Shown here: positions 16,509-24,851 of the stretch, one piece after another | Position numbering within the stretch: the first letter of the stretch is position 1 | Layout: each line of letters opens with the position of its first letter | Program-made: the position numbers and the translations under genes | Notes under the pieces: generated by a model | The model's input: only the letters and a program-made list of their open reading frames with translations | Told to the model about the DNA's origin: nothing | Databases searched by the model: none | NCBI GenBank assembly: GCA_913063325.1 | Contig: CAJXYE010000014.1 | Coordinates: forward strand, 1-64,000 | DNA: 64,000 bases | Direction of reading: 5' to 3' | Source: an uncultured Colwellia sp. | GTDB taxonomy: Bacteria; Pseudomonadota; Gammaproteobacteria; Enterobacterales; Alteromonadaceae

Positions 16509-17150
16509 TTAAAACCAAGCTTCAGGAATAATAATAATATCGCCAGGTAACATGTCTACATTAGCACTGATTTCACCATCTTTTATTAAATGATCAATCT
16601 TAATACTGTATTCTTGTTGTTTTCCATTCTCAATTCGAACGATCACTGCGCCATTACCATCAGCATATTCAGTAATACCACCCACAGCAATCATGACATC
16701 AAGTAGTGTCATATGTTGTTTGTAACTGATTGCTTGTGGGTTGGTCGCTTCACCAATAATGCGTATTTGTTCACTAAAAGGACCAATAAAGCGACCTACA
16801 GTTACAGTAACAATGGGATCACGTATATAAGTGGCTAAAATTTTCTCGATAGAGCGAGCTAGTTCTGTAGGCGTTTTCCCTGTAACGGGTATGTCTTCTA
16901 CTAAAGAGGTAGTAATCATACCGTCAGGGCGAACAGTAAATGACCCTGATACTTCAGGATTACGCCAAACAAATATATGTAGCGAGTCACCTGCACCAAC
17001 AAGATATCTATATGAATCAATATCGACTGTATTGGAAGGGTGTAACGTTGCTTCAGGTAAAGGTTTGGTCGCGGAACTACAGGCGGAAACTAATTGTGCC
17101 ATAAGTAACAAAGTAATTAACTTAAGTGCTTGGGTAAAACGTTTATCCAT
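16509..17150 (-). CDS. Polysaccharide export lipoprotein, PEP-CTERM type (Wza-like)
   Basis: The 213-residue protein has a lipoprotein signal with lipobox VSAC (Cys about 24). A polysaccharide-export domain (YLVGAGDSLHIFVW onwards, with VRPDGMI and TGKTP) and a SLBB-like part (RIIGEATNPQAI) follow. It ends in GDIIIIPEAWF, as usual for the short PEP-CTERM export family. It should sit in the outer membrane or periplasm as part of the export channel. It is the first gene of the minus-strand export block and is divergent from the sugar-transferase gene at 17440. Confidence 0.92.
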   Translation of the reverse strand: MDKRFTQALKLITLLLMAQLVSACSSATKPLPEATLHPSNTVDIDSYRYLVGAGDSLHIFVWRNPEVSGSFTVRPDGMITTSLVEDIPVTGKTPTELARSIEKILATYIRDPIVTVTVGRFIGPFSEQIRIIGEATNPQAISYKQHMTLLDVMIAVGGITEYADGNGAVIVRIENGKQQEYSIKIDHLIKDGEISANVDMLPGDIIIIPEAWF

Positions 17151-17439
17151 GAGAGATACCTTTTTACTTCAAAAATAAGAGTGATTTTCATTTTTTATTC
17201 CATTAATGATTGTATTGTATTTTTTTCTCATATGCACACATTTTAACAACTGTAAATAAAACGTTAACTTTATAGGTATTTTTGCTAGAATTACTTCTTT
17301 GTTTTTGTAAAATAGCGCTTTAGTATTAGTTGAGAGATATGTCTTTGTATGGATGTGGTTCATTCTTATAAATATAAACTACTCAGCAAGTTAATCTATT
17401 AGCTAGTCATACATATGTTATCAAGGAAACTAGTCTGCT

Positions 17440-18843
17440 ATGTCTAGCCCCAAATTCCGTGATTTATCTTTTGCGAGTAAGTCATTAATATTAATTGAGT
17501 TTTTGTTGCTTTTGGGAGCACTTCCATTTGCAGTATATAGCAATAGTTTCATTAACTTTATTGAATTCCCTTCAATTTCCGATGATTACTTACTCGTATA
17601 TTCATTCGTGTTTGCTCTATTAAATCAGTTAACGTCTTTAGCTTTGGGTTTATATAATTCTAAATTACGTGTTAATTTTAGAGGGGTAATTCGTCGTGTT
17701 TTAATGTGTGTTTCCGTCGCATTTTTTATTATCACTATAATAAACCCTTTATATGGTCAATCTGCATTACCAATTGAAATCTTGGCAGTAGCATCAATGC
17801 TTAGTTTTGTTTTTATCAGTTCATTTCGTTATTTAACTTTTCAAATTGACTTTTTTGGTTTTAATAAACGCGTTATTTTAGTGCTTGGAGCAGGAGAAAG
17901 AGCTTCAATTATAGAAAGAAGAATGCGTAGAGATGTAGACAGGCAAAATTTTTCAGTTCATGGTTATATTATAATGAATGGCGATGATGAAGAAGGTATT
18001 AAACAAGAAACTCGAATAGATCTTGGAGGATCACTGGTTAGCTATTCTCTAAAACATGATATTGATGAAATCGTTGTTGCTAGTGATGAACGACGTAATA
18101 ATGTACCTGTAGATGAACTCTTTGCCTGTAAAATTCGTGGCATTGAAATCACTGAGATTTTAGATTTTATTGAGCGAGAAACCGGACAAATTGCAGTTAA
18201 CCTTATTTATCCGAGTTGGGTTATTTACTCTAATGGTTTTGCTTCGCTAAACCACCTTCGCAATACTTTAGATTGGATTTTCAATGCGAGCATGGCTTTT
18301 GTGTTGTTTACGTTAACTTGGCCAATAATGCTGTTAACAGCCATCTTGATTAAATTTGATGAAGGTATTTCCGCGCCTATCTTTTATACCCAAGAACGGG
18401 TTGGATTAGATGGCGAACCGTTCAACATTTTCAAGTTTAGAAGTATGCGTTTGGATGCGGAGAAGTTTGGCGCTCAAATGTCCTCAGAAGACGATCCACG
18501 TATTACGAAAATAGGTAATTTTTTACGTAAATACCGCATTGATGAGTTACCTCAAATCTATAATGTAATGCGTGGTGACATGGGATTTGTTGGGCCGAGG
18601 CCTGAACGTCCTGAGTTCGTACAAGGTTTAATTAAAAACATCCCTTACTATAATGAACGTCATAATGTTAAACCAGGATTAACCGGTTGGGCACAGTTAA
18701 AATACCCATATGGCGCGACTGAAGCTGATTCTCTTGAAAAACTGAAATACGATTTGTATTATATTAAGCACCGAAGTTTCTTATTAGACATTCTAATTTT
18801 AATAAGAACCGTTGAAATAGTCTTGTTCGGCAAAGGACGTTAA
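17440..18843 (+). CDS. Undecaprenyl-phosphate sugar phosphotransferase, PEP-CTERM type (EpsB-like)
   Basis: This 467-residue inner-membrane enzyme has four to five N-terminal helices, a Rossmann-like part with VLVLGAGERASI (about 146-157) and a membrane re-entrant helix near 285. The C-terminal bacterial sugar transferase domain shows FKFRSMRLDAEK, DPRITKIGNFLRKYRIDELPQ and VGPRPERPEF. It transfers a sugar phosphate from a nucleotide sugar to undecaprenyl phosphate and so starts repeat-unit synthesis. It heads the plus-strand assembly block and its stop overlaps the deacetylase start by one base. Confidence 0.93.
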   Translation: MSSPKFRDLSFASKSLILIEFLLLLGALPFAVYSNSFINFIEFPSISDDYLLVYSFVFALLNQLTSLALGLYNSKLRVNFRGVIRRVLMCVSVAFFIITIINPLYGQSALPIEILAVASMLSFVFISSFRYLTFQIDFFGFNKRVILVLGAGERASIIERRMRRDVDRQNFSVHGYIIMNGDDEEGIKQETRIDLGGSLVSYSLKHDIDEIVVASDERRNNVPVDELFACKIRGIEITEILDFIERETGQIAVNLIYPSWVIYSNGFASLNHLRNTLDWIFNASMAFVLFTLTWPIMLLTAILIKFDEGISAPIFYTQERVGLDGEPFNIFKFRSMRLDAEKFGAQMSSEDDPRITKIGNFLRKYRIDELPQIYNVMRGDMGFVGPRPERPEFVQGLIKNIPYYNERHNVKPGLTGWAQLKYPYGATEADSLEKLKYDLYYIKHRSFLLDILILIRTVEIVLFGKGR

Positions 18844-19691
18844 TGAGCCAAATAATTAATGCCATGACAGTTGATGTAGAAGATTATTTTCACGTAGCTG
18901 CTTTTGAAGACAATATTGCCCCAAAAAATTGGTCTAATTTAGAGCTCCGAGTTGAGAAAAACACCTACCGTTTATTAGAGCTATTTGAACAATATCAAGT
19001 TAAAAGCACCTTTTTTACCTTGGGTTGGGTTGCTGAACGTTGTCCTAATTTGATTAAAGCAATTGTCGAACAAGGCCATGAACTGGCAAGCCATAGCTAT
19101 GCTCATCAAAGGGCCTTCACCCAAACACGAAAAGAATTTCGTGACGATTTAGTTAAAAGCAAACATTTATTAGAAGATGCTTCTGGACAAGCTATTATTG
19201 GTTACCGGGCACCTAGCTTTTCTATTAACGACAGTAATACCTGGGTGTACGATATTTTAATCGAACTAGGTTTTGAATATAGCTCAAGCACGTATCCGGT
19301 AGAACATGATTTATATGGTGTACCTCATTGGCCTAGATTTAAATACCAACGAACAGAGTCATTTGAAACTAAAAAAATAATTGAAATTCCAGTGCCTACT
19401 TCTCGTAGAAACGGAAAAAACACAGGTATAGGAGGAGGAGGTTACTTTCGTCTATACCCTTACTGGCTTTCAAAAAAACGCATTGATAATTATTTAAAAA
19501 CTGAGCAGCAACCTTATAGTTTTTATTTTCATCCATGGGAGATAGACCCGCATCAACCTAAAGTGAAAGGCGCGCCGATAAAATCGAAATTCCGCCATTA
19601 CTTGAACTTATCTCGCATGGAAGGCAAGATCGTGCGTCTTTTGGAAGATTATCAGTGGAGCACAATGAAAAGTGTTTATTTGAAAAAGTAA
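18843..19691 (+). CDS. XrtA-associated polysaccharide deacetylase
   Basis: The 282-residue protein has a NodB-homology fold. TVDVEDYFHV supplies the metal aspartate at the start, HELASHSYAHQ is the His-rich metal site, and RAPSFSI and FYFHPWEID are further active-site motifs. A DUF3473-like C-terminal segment follows, as in the PEP-CTERM deacetylase family. There is no signal peptide, so it may act on lipid-linked intermediates on the cytoplasmic side; this is an inference. The ATG overlaps the preceding stop (TAATG). Confidence 0.92.
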   Translation: MSQIINAMTVDVEDYFHVAAFEDNIAPKNWSNLELRVEKNTYRLLELFEQYQVKSTFFTLGWVAERCPNLIKAIVEQGHELASHSYAHQRAFTQTRKEFRDDLVKSKHLLEDASGQAIIGYRAPSFSINDSNTWVYDILIELGFEYSSSTYPVEHDLYGVPHWPRFKYQRTESFETKKIIEIPVPTSRRNGKNTGIGGGGYFRLYPYWLSKKRIDNYLKTEQQPYSFYFHPWEIDPHQPKVKGAPIKSKFRHYLNLSRMEGKIVRLLEDYQWSTMKSVYLKK

Positions 19692-19701
19692 ATAAAGATA
19701 T

Positions 19702-20152
19702 GGACCCTCGATCAGAGACTTCGAGGGTGACGAAGTGGAGAGACTTCGAGGGTGACGGAGTGGAGAGACTCCGAGGGTGACGGAGTGGGGAGACTATGAG
19801 TATGACAGAGTAGTGATCCTGAGGATTACCTATTGTTAATAAACTCTACCGTAATTCTTGTAGTATTTAATAGATACCATCATTCTTGTAATGTTTAATA
19901 GCTGCTGTCATTCTTGTAGTATTTAATAGATACCATCATTATTGTAATGTTTAATAGCTGCTGTCATTCTTGTAGTATTTAATAGCTGCTGTCATTCTTG
20001 TAGTATTTAATAGTTACCATCATTCTTGTAATGTTTAATAGCTACTGTCATTCTGTAGTATTGAATGACAAGAGTCACTCCAGTAGTGTTGATATCCGCC
20101 ACTCAAGTAGTGTTGTTACCCGTCATTCCAGTAGTTTTTTAGGCTGGAATCC
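19702..20152. repeat. Tandem arrays of half-elements: B-type (25 bp) then A-type (28 bp), ending in a full A module
   Basis: This fills the 496-base gap after the deacetylase gene. From 19702 a B module (GGACCCTCGA...TCGAGGGTGAC) is followed by three further right-half copies with a 25-base period. From about 19855 to 20090 there are left-half copies (TCATTCTTGTAGTATTTAAT and variants) with a 28-base period. They degrade into GTCACTCCAGTAGT copies and end in the intact A module at 20122-20152. There are no unique spacers. Neither period is a multiple of three. Confidence 0.88.
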
Positions 20153-20509
20153 AAAAAATTTAATTATAAAATCAAGGAAGATTTTAAATGAAAGCTCCGG
20201 CAGTATATATTTTAGCAAGTAAGTACAACGGTACTTTGTATATTGGTGTCACAAGTAATTTAGTCAAAAGGATATGGCAACATAAGAGTAACCTTGTCGA
20301 AGGGTTTACACATAAGTATAGCGTTCACTTATTAGTATACTTTGAGCAATATGACAGTATTGTTGATGCTATAAAGCGTGAGAAACAGATGAAAAAGTGG
20401 CAGAGAAGCTGGAAAATTAAGTTAATTGAGAAAAGTAACCCGCAATGGCGGGATCTATATTCAGAAATAGTTTAGAAATGGATCCTCGATCAGAGACTTC
20501 GAGGATGAC
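20122..20509 (+). mobile_element. Candidate autonomous element: module A - GIY-YIG gene - module B
   Basis: The segment starts with a perfect A module (GTCATTCCAG, then GGCTGGAATCC) at 20122-20152. It carries the GIY-YIG gene at 20188-20475 and ends with a perfect B module (GGATCCTCGA, then TCGAGGATGAC) at 20480-20509. Elsewhere in the window A and B are joined by a spacer of only about 20 bases (for example 29091-29165). The whole has GTCAT/ATGAC ends. That it is the parent of the short copies is inferred from this arrangement. Confidence 0.6.
20188..20475 (+). CDS. GIY-YIG nuclease family protein (small, single-domain)
   Basis: The 95-residue protein is one complete GIY-YIG domain. VYILASKYNGTLYIGVTSNL (7-26) holds the two motif strands, R29 lies in VKRIWQHK, KREKQMKKW is the basic helix and NPQWRDLY closes the domain. 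It is of the YhbQ-like type with no other domain. Such enzymes cut or nick DNA, but the job of these short proteins is not known. It lies alone between A and B repeat modules inside the exosortase block, unrelated to its neighbours. An AAGGA site lies about 12 bases before the ATG. Confidence 0.9.
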   Translation: MKAPAVYILASKYNGTLYIGVTSNLVKRIWQHKSNLVEGFTHKYSVHLLVYFEQYDSIVDAIKREKQMKKWQRSWKIKLIEKSNPQWRDLYSEIV

Positions 20510-20520
20510 AGAATGTTAAC

Positions 20521-20673
20521 GAAAACTATCGTCACTCCCGGGCTATTGAATGACTACCGTCACTCCCAGGCTATTGAATGACCACCGTCAATCTAGAGGT
20601 ATTGAATGGCCATCGTCATTCTAGAGGTATTGAATGACCATCGTCATTCCAGTAGTATTTTAGGCTGGAATCT
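20521..20673. repeat. Tandem left-half copies (28 bp period) ending in an A module
   Basis: Five copies of a GTCACTCCC/GTCATTCTAG half-repeat, each with TATTGAATG, follow each other every 28 bases and end in an intact A module (CATTCCAG...GGCTGGAATC) at 20641-20673. The remaining bases to the FemAB-like gene (20674-20801) show nothing recognisable apart from its leader. Confidence 0.85.
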
Positions 20674-20801
20674 ATAGACCATATTTTCATGAATCCAAAA
20701 TGGTTAGATCTAAAATATGAGAGCTTAAACTTATCTCTGAGCAGTGAATAAATGAAATAACGTTAAACACGTAAAAACAATAACAATAAGAGAATGGAAA
20801 C

Positions 20802-21854
20802 TTGACGACTAATTGTGAAATAAAACGTTTATCTCCAACACTGTTTACTGAGTGGGATGCCTATGTAAAAGCTCACCAGCAAGGGAGCTTTTTTCACCTG
20901 AGTGGCTGGCAAACGGTTATTGAAAAAAGCTTTAATCATGCTAGTTATTTTTTATATGCTGAACAAGAAGGCATGTTTTGTGGCGTTTTACCGTTGGTGG
21001 AAGTCAAAAGTAAGCTATTTGGCCATTCATTAGTATCAACCCCTTTTTGCGTCTATGGAGGCGCAATTGCAGACTCTTCTGAAATTTCTCGCCAGCTAGA
21101 GGGGGAAGCCTGCCAACTAGCTGAAGAGCTTGGTGTTGACTATCTTGAACTGAGATATAAAAACAAGCAAGACTCTACATTATTGTTGAAACAAGCACAC
21201 AGTACTTTTGGTTGTGACATTGCAGAAGACAGTGACAAAATTCTTGCCAATATAAAGAAAAAACAACGGGCTGTAATTCGCCATTCATTGAAAAATGAAC
21301 TTTCTTGTTCTATCAGTTCAACCGCTAAAAATACCGATTTTACCGATTTTTATCAATTACTTTCTACTAGCTACCGTAACTTGGGAACACCTATATTTAC
21401 TGAACGTTATTTTGAAAGCCTAATGAGCACTTTTGGTGATTGTAGTGATATTGCAGTAGTTAGAGACAAAAACAACCAGCCCTCTTCAGCGGTAATGAAC
21501 TTTTATTTTAATGAAGAAGTATTACCTTATTACGGTGGTGGTACAGATAGTGCCAGGGGCCTTAAAAGTGCTGATTTTATGTATTATCAAGTCATGTGTC
21601 ATGCTTTAGATAAAGGTAAAACTTGGTTTGATTTTGGTCGCAGCAAAAATGATAGTGGCCCGTATAAGTATAAGAAAAATTGGGGGATGGAGCCAAAACC
21701 GTTATATTATTATTATTACCTAGTGAATGCTGATGAATTGCCCAATCTCAGCCCTAATAACCCAAAATACAAATTCTTTATTTCAATGTGGCAGAAACTG
21801 CCGTTAAAGTTGAGCCAGCTTATTGGCCCCTTTTTATCTAAGTATTTGGGGTAA
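20802..21854 (+). CDS. FemAB-like protein of the XrtA/PEP-CTERM system
   Basis: This 350-residue GNAT-fold protein has the FemAB/CelD-like layout. An N-terminal half begins with EWDAYVKAHQQGSFFHLSGW, and a second acetyltransferase-like half has YYGGGTDSARGLKSADFMYY and FDFGRSKNDSGPYKYKKNWG. FemAB relatives transfer aminoacyl or acyl groups, and this subfamily is found only with exosortase A. The substrate is unknown. No ATG fits: an upstream ATG at 20794 runs into a stop after two codons, so the TTG at 20802 is the start. The gene is followed by a repeat-filled gap before the next glycosyltransferase. Confidence 0.9.
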   Translation: MTTNCEIKRLSPTLFTEWDAYVKAHQQGSFFHLSGWQTVIEKSFNHASYFLYAEQEGMFCGVLPLVEVKSKLFGHSLVSTPFCVYGGAIADSSEISRQLEGEACQLAEELGVDYLELRYKNKQDSTLLLKQAHSTFGCDIAEDSDKILANIKKKQRAVIRHSLKNELSCSISSTAKNTDFTDFYQLLSTSYRNLGTPIFTERYFESLMSTFGDCSDIAVVRDKNNQPSSAVMNFYFNEEVLPYYGGGTDSARGLKSADFMYYQVMCHALDKGKTWFDFGRSKNDSGPYKYKKNWGMEPKPLYYYYYLVNADELPNLSPNNPKYKFFISMWQKLPLKLSQLIGPFLSKYLG

Positions 21855-21880
21855 CGAAGAATGAACTATTTTAAGCGAAT

Positions 21881-22128
21881 GGATTCCAGCCTAAACCACT
21901 GCTGGAATGACGTGGTAGAAAGGCGTAACGACGAAAGTGCTTATATATACTACGTCACCCTCGATGCATCTCCTTCCGCCATTCTCAATGTGTCTCCTTC
22001 TGTCGTCCTCGATGATTATCCTTCTATCACCCTTGATATTTCACCTTCTATCACCCTAGAAGTTTCTCCTTCCGTCATCCTCGGTGTTTCACCCTCCGTC
22101 ATCCTCGAAGTTTCTGATCGAGGATCCA
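21881..22128. repeat. Reverse-oriented A module and B half-repeat array (24 bp period)
   Basis: The gap between FemAB and the next glycosyltransferase holds an inverted A module (GGATTCCAGC...GCTGGAATGACG). About six B right-half copies in reverse follow, with a 24-base period, ending in TCGAGGATCC. Because the period is a multiple of three, a frame stays open from 21861 to 22133. It is predicted as a 90-residue peptide of SPSVILEV-like units whose TAA overlaps the next ATG. I regard this as repeat, not a gene. Confidence 0.85.
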
Positions 22129-22132
22129 AATA

Positions 22133-23359
22133 ATGACTGATACCAGTAAAAAAGAACCCTTGTTGTTTCTATGCCATCGCATCCCATTTCCGCCGAACAA
22201 AGGTGATAAAATTCGATCTTTTAATATTCTAAAAAAATTGAGTGTTACTTACGATATTTATTTAGGATTTTTTATTGATGACCCTTATGACAAGCAATAT
22301 GTGAAAACATTAAATAAATATTGTCGAGAGGTTTTTCATTTAGATCAGAATAAAACTATTTCAAAAATAAAGGGTTTAACTTCATTTTTAACAAACAAGC
22401 CAATTACCTTGCCTTATTATTTTGATAAACGAATGCAACATTGGGTGAATAGAACATTATTAAAAAATGAAATTTCTAAAATTTTTGTTTATTCCTCTTC
22501 TATGGCACAGTACTGTGAAAGAGAGTCTTTCAATACATTTAAAAGAGTAATTGATTTTGTTGATGTAGATTCTGATAAGTGGAGACAATATGCAGAAAAA
22601 TCATCAGCTATAAGTAAATGGATATACCAAAGAGAGTATAAACACTTAGCTAAATATGAAGACTACGTTTGTCGAAATTTTGATTATAGCCTTTTTGTAT
22701 CACCACAAGAAGCCAAATTATTTGCCGATAGACAGCCGATAGAATATAGAAACAAAATATTGGGGGTTTTAAATGGCGTAGATTTAACCTTTTTTGATAC
22801 TAACAATGAATTTGAACCTGAGCCATTACCTGAAGATGAAGTATTTATTTCATTCACCGGCGCAATGGATTACTGGGCTAATGTTGAAGCAGTGGAGTGG
22901 TTTGTTAACGCTATTTGGCCAGCAATAAAGGCAAACTTTCCTCAGCTTAAATTCTATGTCGTTGGTGGCAATCCAAGCAAAGAGATTAAAGCCTTAAATA
23001 ATAAAAACGGTGTTGTTGTTACTGGACGAGTGGAAGATATCCGTCCTTATATTGACAAAGCGCAGTGCGTAGTTGCATCCATGCAAATTGCACGAGGTAT
23101 CCAAAATAAAGTGTTAGAAGCTATGGCAATGTCGAAAACCATTGTTATGACATCATTGGCTGCAGAAGGCATACTACTTCCAAAAAACCAAGAAAAATAT
23201 ATTGTTAATGACCCCGCATTATTTGCAGAGAAAGTTATTGAACTGCTAAAAGAAATTAGTGTGGCTAACCAAATTGGTGATGAAAATAGGACATGGGTTG
23301 AAGAGCATTATCGCTGGAATAATGTGTTAAAGGTATTACCTGAGCTATTGAGAAATTAA
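22133..23359 (+). CDS. PEP-CTERM/XrtA system glycosyltransferase, TIGR03087-like
   Basis: The 408-residue GT-B enzyme opens with LLFLCHRIPFPPNKGDKIR, the hallmark of the first exosortase-associated sugar transferase. Its second Rossmann half has the nucleotide-sugar site around FTGAMDYWANVEAVEWF and RGIQNKVLEAMAMSKTIV. It has no membrane segment and should act at the inner face of the inner membrane. It would add a sugar to the undecaprenyl-linked unit. It precedes the exosortase gene by 4 bases. The ATG overlaps the end of the repeat-derived open frame. Confidence 0.9.
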   Translation: MTDTSKKEPLLFLCHRIPFPPNKGDKIRSFNILKKLSVTYDIYLGFFIDDPYDKQYVKTLNKYCREVFHLDQNKTISKIKGLTSFLTNKPITLPYYFDKRMQHWVNRTLLKNEISKIFVYSSSMAQYCERESFNTFKRVIDFVDVDSDKWRQYAEKSSAISKWIYQREYKHLAKYEDYVCRNFDYSLFVSPQEAKLFADRQPIEYRNKILGVLNGVDLTFFDTNNEFEPEPLPEDEVFISFTGAMDYWANVEAVEWFVNAIWPAIKANFPQLKFYVVGGNPSKEIKALNNKNGVVVTGRVEDIRPYIDKAQCVVASMQIARGIQNKVLEAMAMSKTIVMTSLAAEGILLPKNQEKYIVNDPALFAEKVIELLKEISVANQIGDENRTWVEEHYRWNNVLKVLPELLRN

Positions 23360-23363
23360 TATT

Positions 23364-24851
23364 ATGCAAAGTGTGAGTAGAGTACATAGCCTTTTTATCG
23401 TTTTAATATTAGCGTGGCTCTATATTTATTTTCAAGCACTTGTAAGTATGGTAAATGTTTGGCTTGGCTCTGAAACGTATAGCTATTGTTTTTTCATCCT
23501 ACCTATTTGTATATATCTAATATATGAAAAACAAGAACAGCTTGTGCGAGTAAAAATTAAACCCGCGCTATTCTTGCTCATACCTCTTTTACTTGGTCAG
23601 GCTATTTTTCTCCTTTCAGACCTTGCAAGCATAGACGTACTGACGCATTTATCTGCATACGGCAGCTTAATTTGTCTTATTGGCATTGTGTATGGTGTAG
23701 ACATACTTAAATTTTTGATGTTCCCATTAGGCTACTTAATATTAAGCATACCCATGGGAGAAGAGTTAATACCAGTACTACAAAATGTTACCGCCGATAT
23801 TAGTGTTTTTCTAGTTGAATTAATTGGGATACCGATTTATAGAGAAGGCTTATATCTATATATTCCAAATGGTACTTTTGAAGTAGCAGAAGCTTGCTCA
23901 GGAATACGATTTTTAATTTCAATGATCGCTATAGGTACACTCTATGCCTATCTATATTATCAGAGCATATGGCGCAGATTGGTTTTTGTGGCGTTAAGTT
24001 TAATTATCCCTATTATTGCCAATGGTATTCGCGCTTTTGGCATTATTTATGTCGGACATAAAACTGACATGGAACATGCTGTAGGGGCTGATCATTTAGT
24101 GTATGGTTGGGTATTCTTTTCTATTGTATTGCTCTTACTTATGGCTATAGGAAACTTTTGGCGGGAAGATTTACATGACAATACGAACGCTGTGGAATCG
24201 ACTGAAACACCTAAATCAGTGCCATTAAAGTTAATACAATTGCAGCCAACAATACAGACCACATTAATATTGTTATTGTTAACGCTATCCACACTCGCTT
24301 TTAAGCCTTTATATGAAAAACTAGTGGTAGGCCAGTATCAACAAATCACTACAGAAAGTCCTCTGCTAATATTTATAAAGCCGAAAGCTGATACAGAATT
24401 TTTGGTGAGTTTTAATCCTAACTTTGATAAAGCAGATAATACATATCAAGCAGAGGTGGTTCATAACAACACCAAGCTAGAAGTTTATGTAGCACATTTT
24501 TATGCAGACCATAAAGACAGTGAGCTAATTAACTGGGGTAATCGAATTTATGATATTGATAAATTTTCGATTATCAATAAGCAAAATATTACGTTAGAAA
24601 ATACAAATGGTGATATAAATGCGACCTTACTTCAGTTAGTGACTTTAAATGGCGTTAAAAGAAATTTAATTTATTGGTATGATGTGGATAATGTTAGAAC
24701 AAGCGACAAGCTAACAGTTAAAAAAACACAGTTATTAAACAAACTGTCAGGCGGATCAGGCGGTGGCAGTGTCGTTATACTGTCTATCAATGACAGACAA
24801 GTTACAATTAAACAAATAAAACAGATTGGTAAATCATTACCATGGTTATGA
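23364..24851 (+). CDS. xrtA: Exosortase A fused to EpsI-like domain
   Basis: This 495-residue membrane protein has eight or more helices. The three exosortase active-site residues are Cys178 in EACSGIRF, Arg223 in ANGIRAFG and His244 in ADHLVYGW. After a helix at about 290-310 a periplasmic EpsI-like domain (to 495) follows, the usual fusion for exosortase A. It should cleave PEP-CTERM tails, as on the protein encoded at 10078-10998, probably with transfer to a surface polymer. Its stop lies 10 bases inside the next gene's start. Confidence 0.95.
   Translation: MQSVSRVHSLFIVLILAWLYIYFQALVSMVNVWLGSETYSYCFFILPICIYLIYEKQEQLVRVKIKPALFLLIPLLLGQAIFLLSDLASIDVLTHLSAYGSLICLIGIVYGVDILKFLMFPLGYLILSIPMGEELIPVLQNVTADISVFLVELIGIPIYREGLYLYIPNGTFEVAEACSGIRFLISMIAIGTLYAYLYYQSIWRRLVFVALSLIIPIIANGIRAFGIIYVGHKTDMEHAVGADHLVYGWVFFSIVLLLLMAIGNFWREDLHDNTNAVESTETPKSVPLKLIQLQPTIQTTLILLLLTLSTLAFKPLYEKLVVGQYQQITTESPLLIFIKPKADTEFLVSFNPNFDKADNTYQAEVVHNNTKLEVYVAHFYADHKDSELINWGNRIYDIDKFSIINKQNITLENTNGDINATLLQLVTLNGVKRNLIYWYDVDNVRTSDKLTVKKTQLLNKLSGGSGGGSVVILSINDRQVTIKQIKQIGKSLPWL

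Noticed and set aside
17169-17363. 64-residue minus-strand frame in the divergent promoter region
   Set aside because: AT-rich, no ribosome binding site and no resemblance; the region more likely holds promoters for the two divergent operons.
20031-20222. 63-residue open frame across the repeat array
   Set aside because: It reads through A-type half-repeats (HSSSV units) and overlaps the GIY-YIG start; no independent support.
19855-20660. Regular 28-bp repeats that look like a CRISPR array
   Set aside because: Units follow each other head to tail without unique spacers, vary strongly in sequence and grade into the A module; no cas gene is present.
21861-22133. 90-residue open frame as a protein-coding gene
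   Set aside because: It is entirely made of the inverted A module and the 24-bp B half-repeats; the peptide is a translation of repeats with no recognisable fold.
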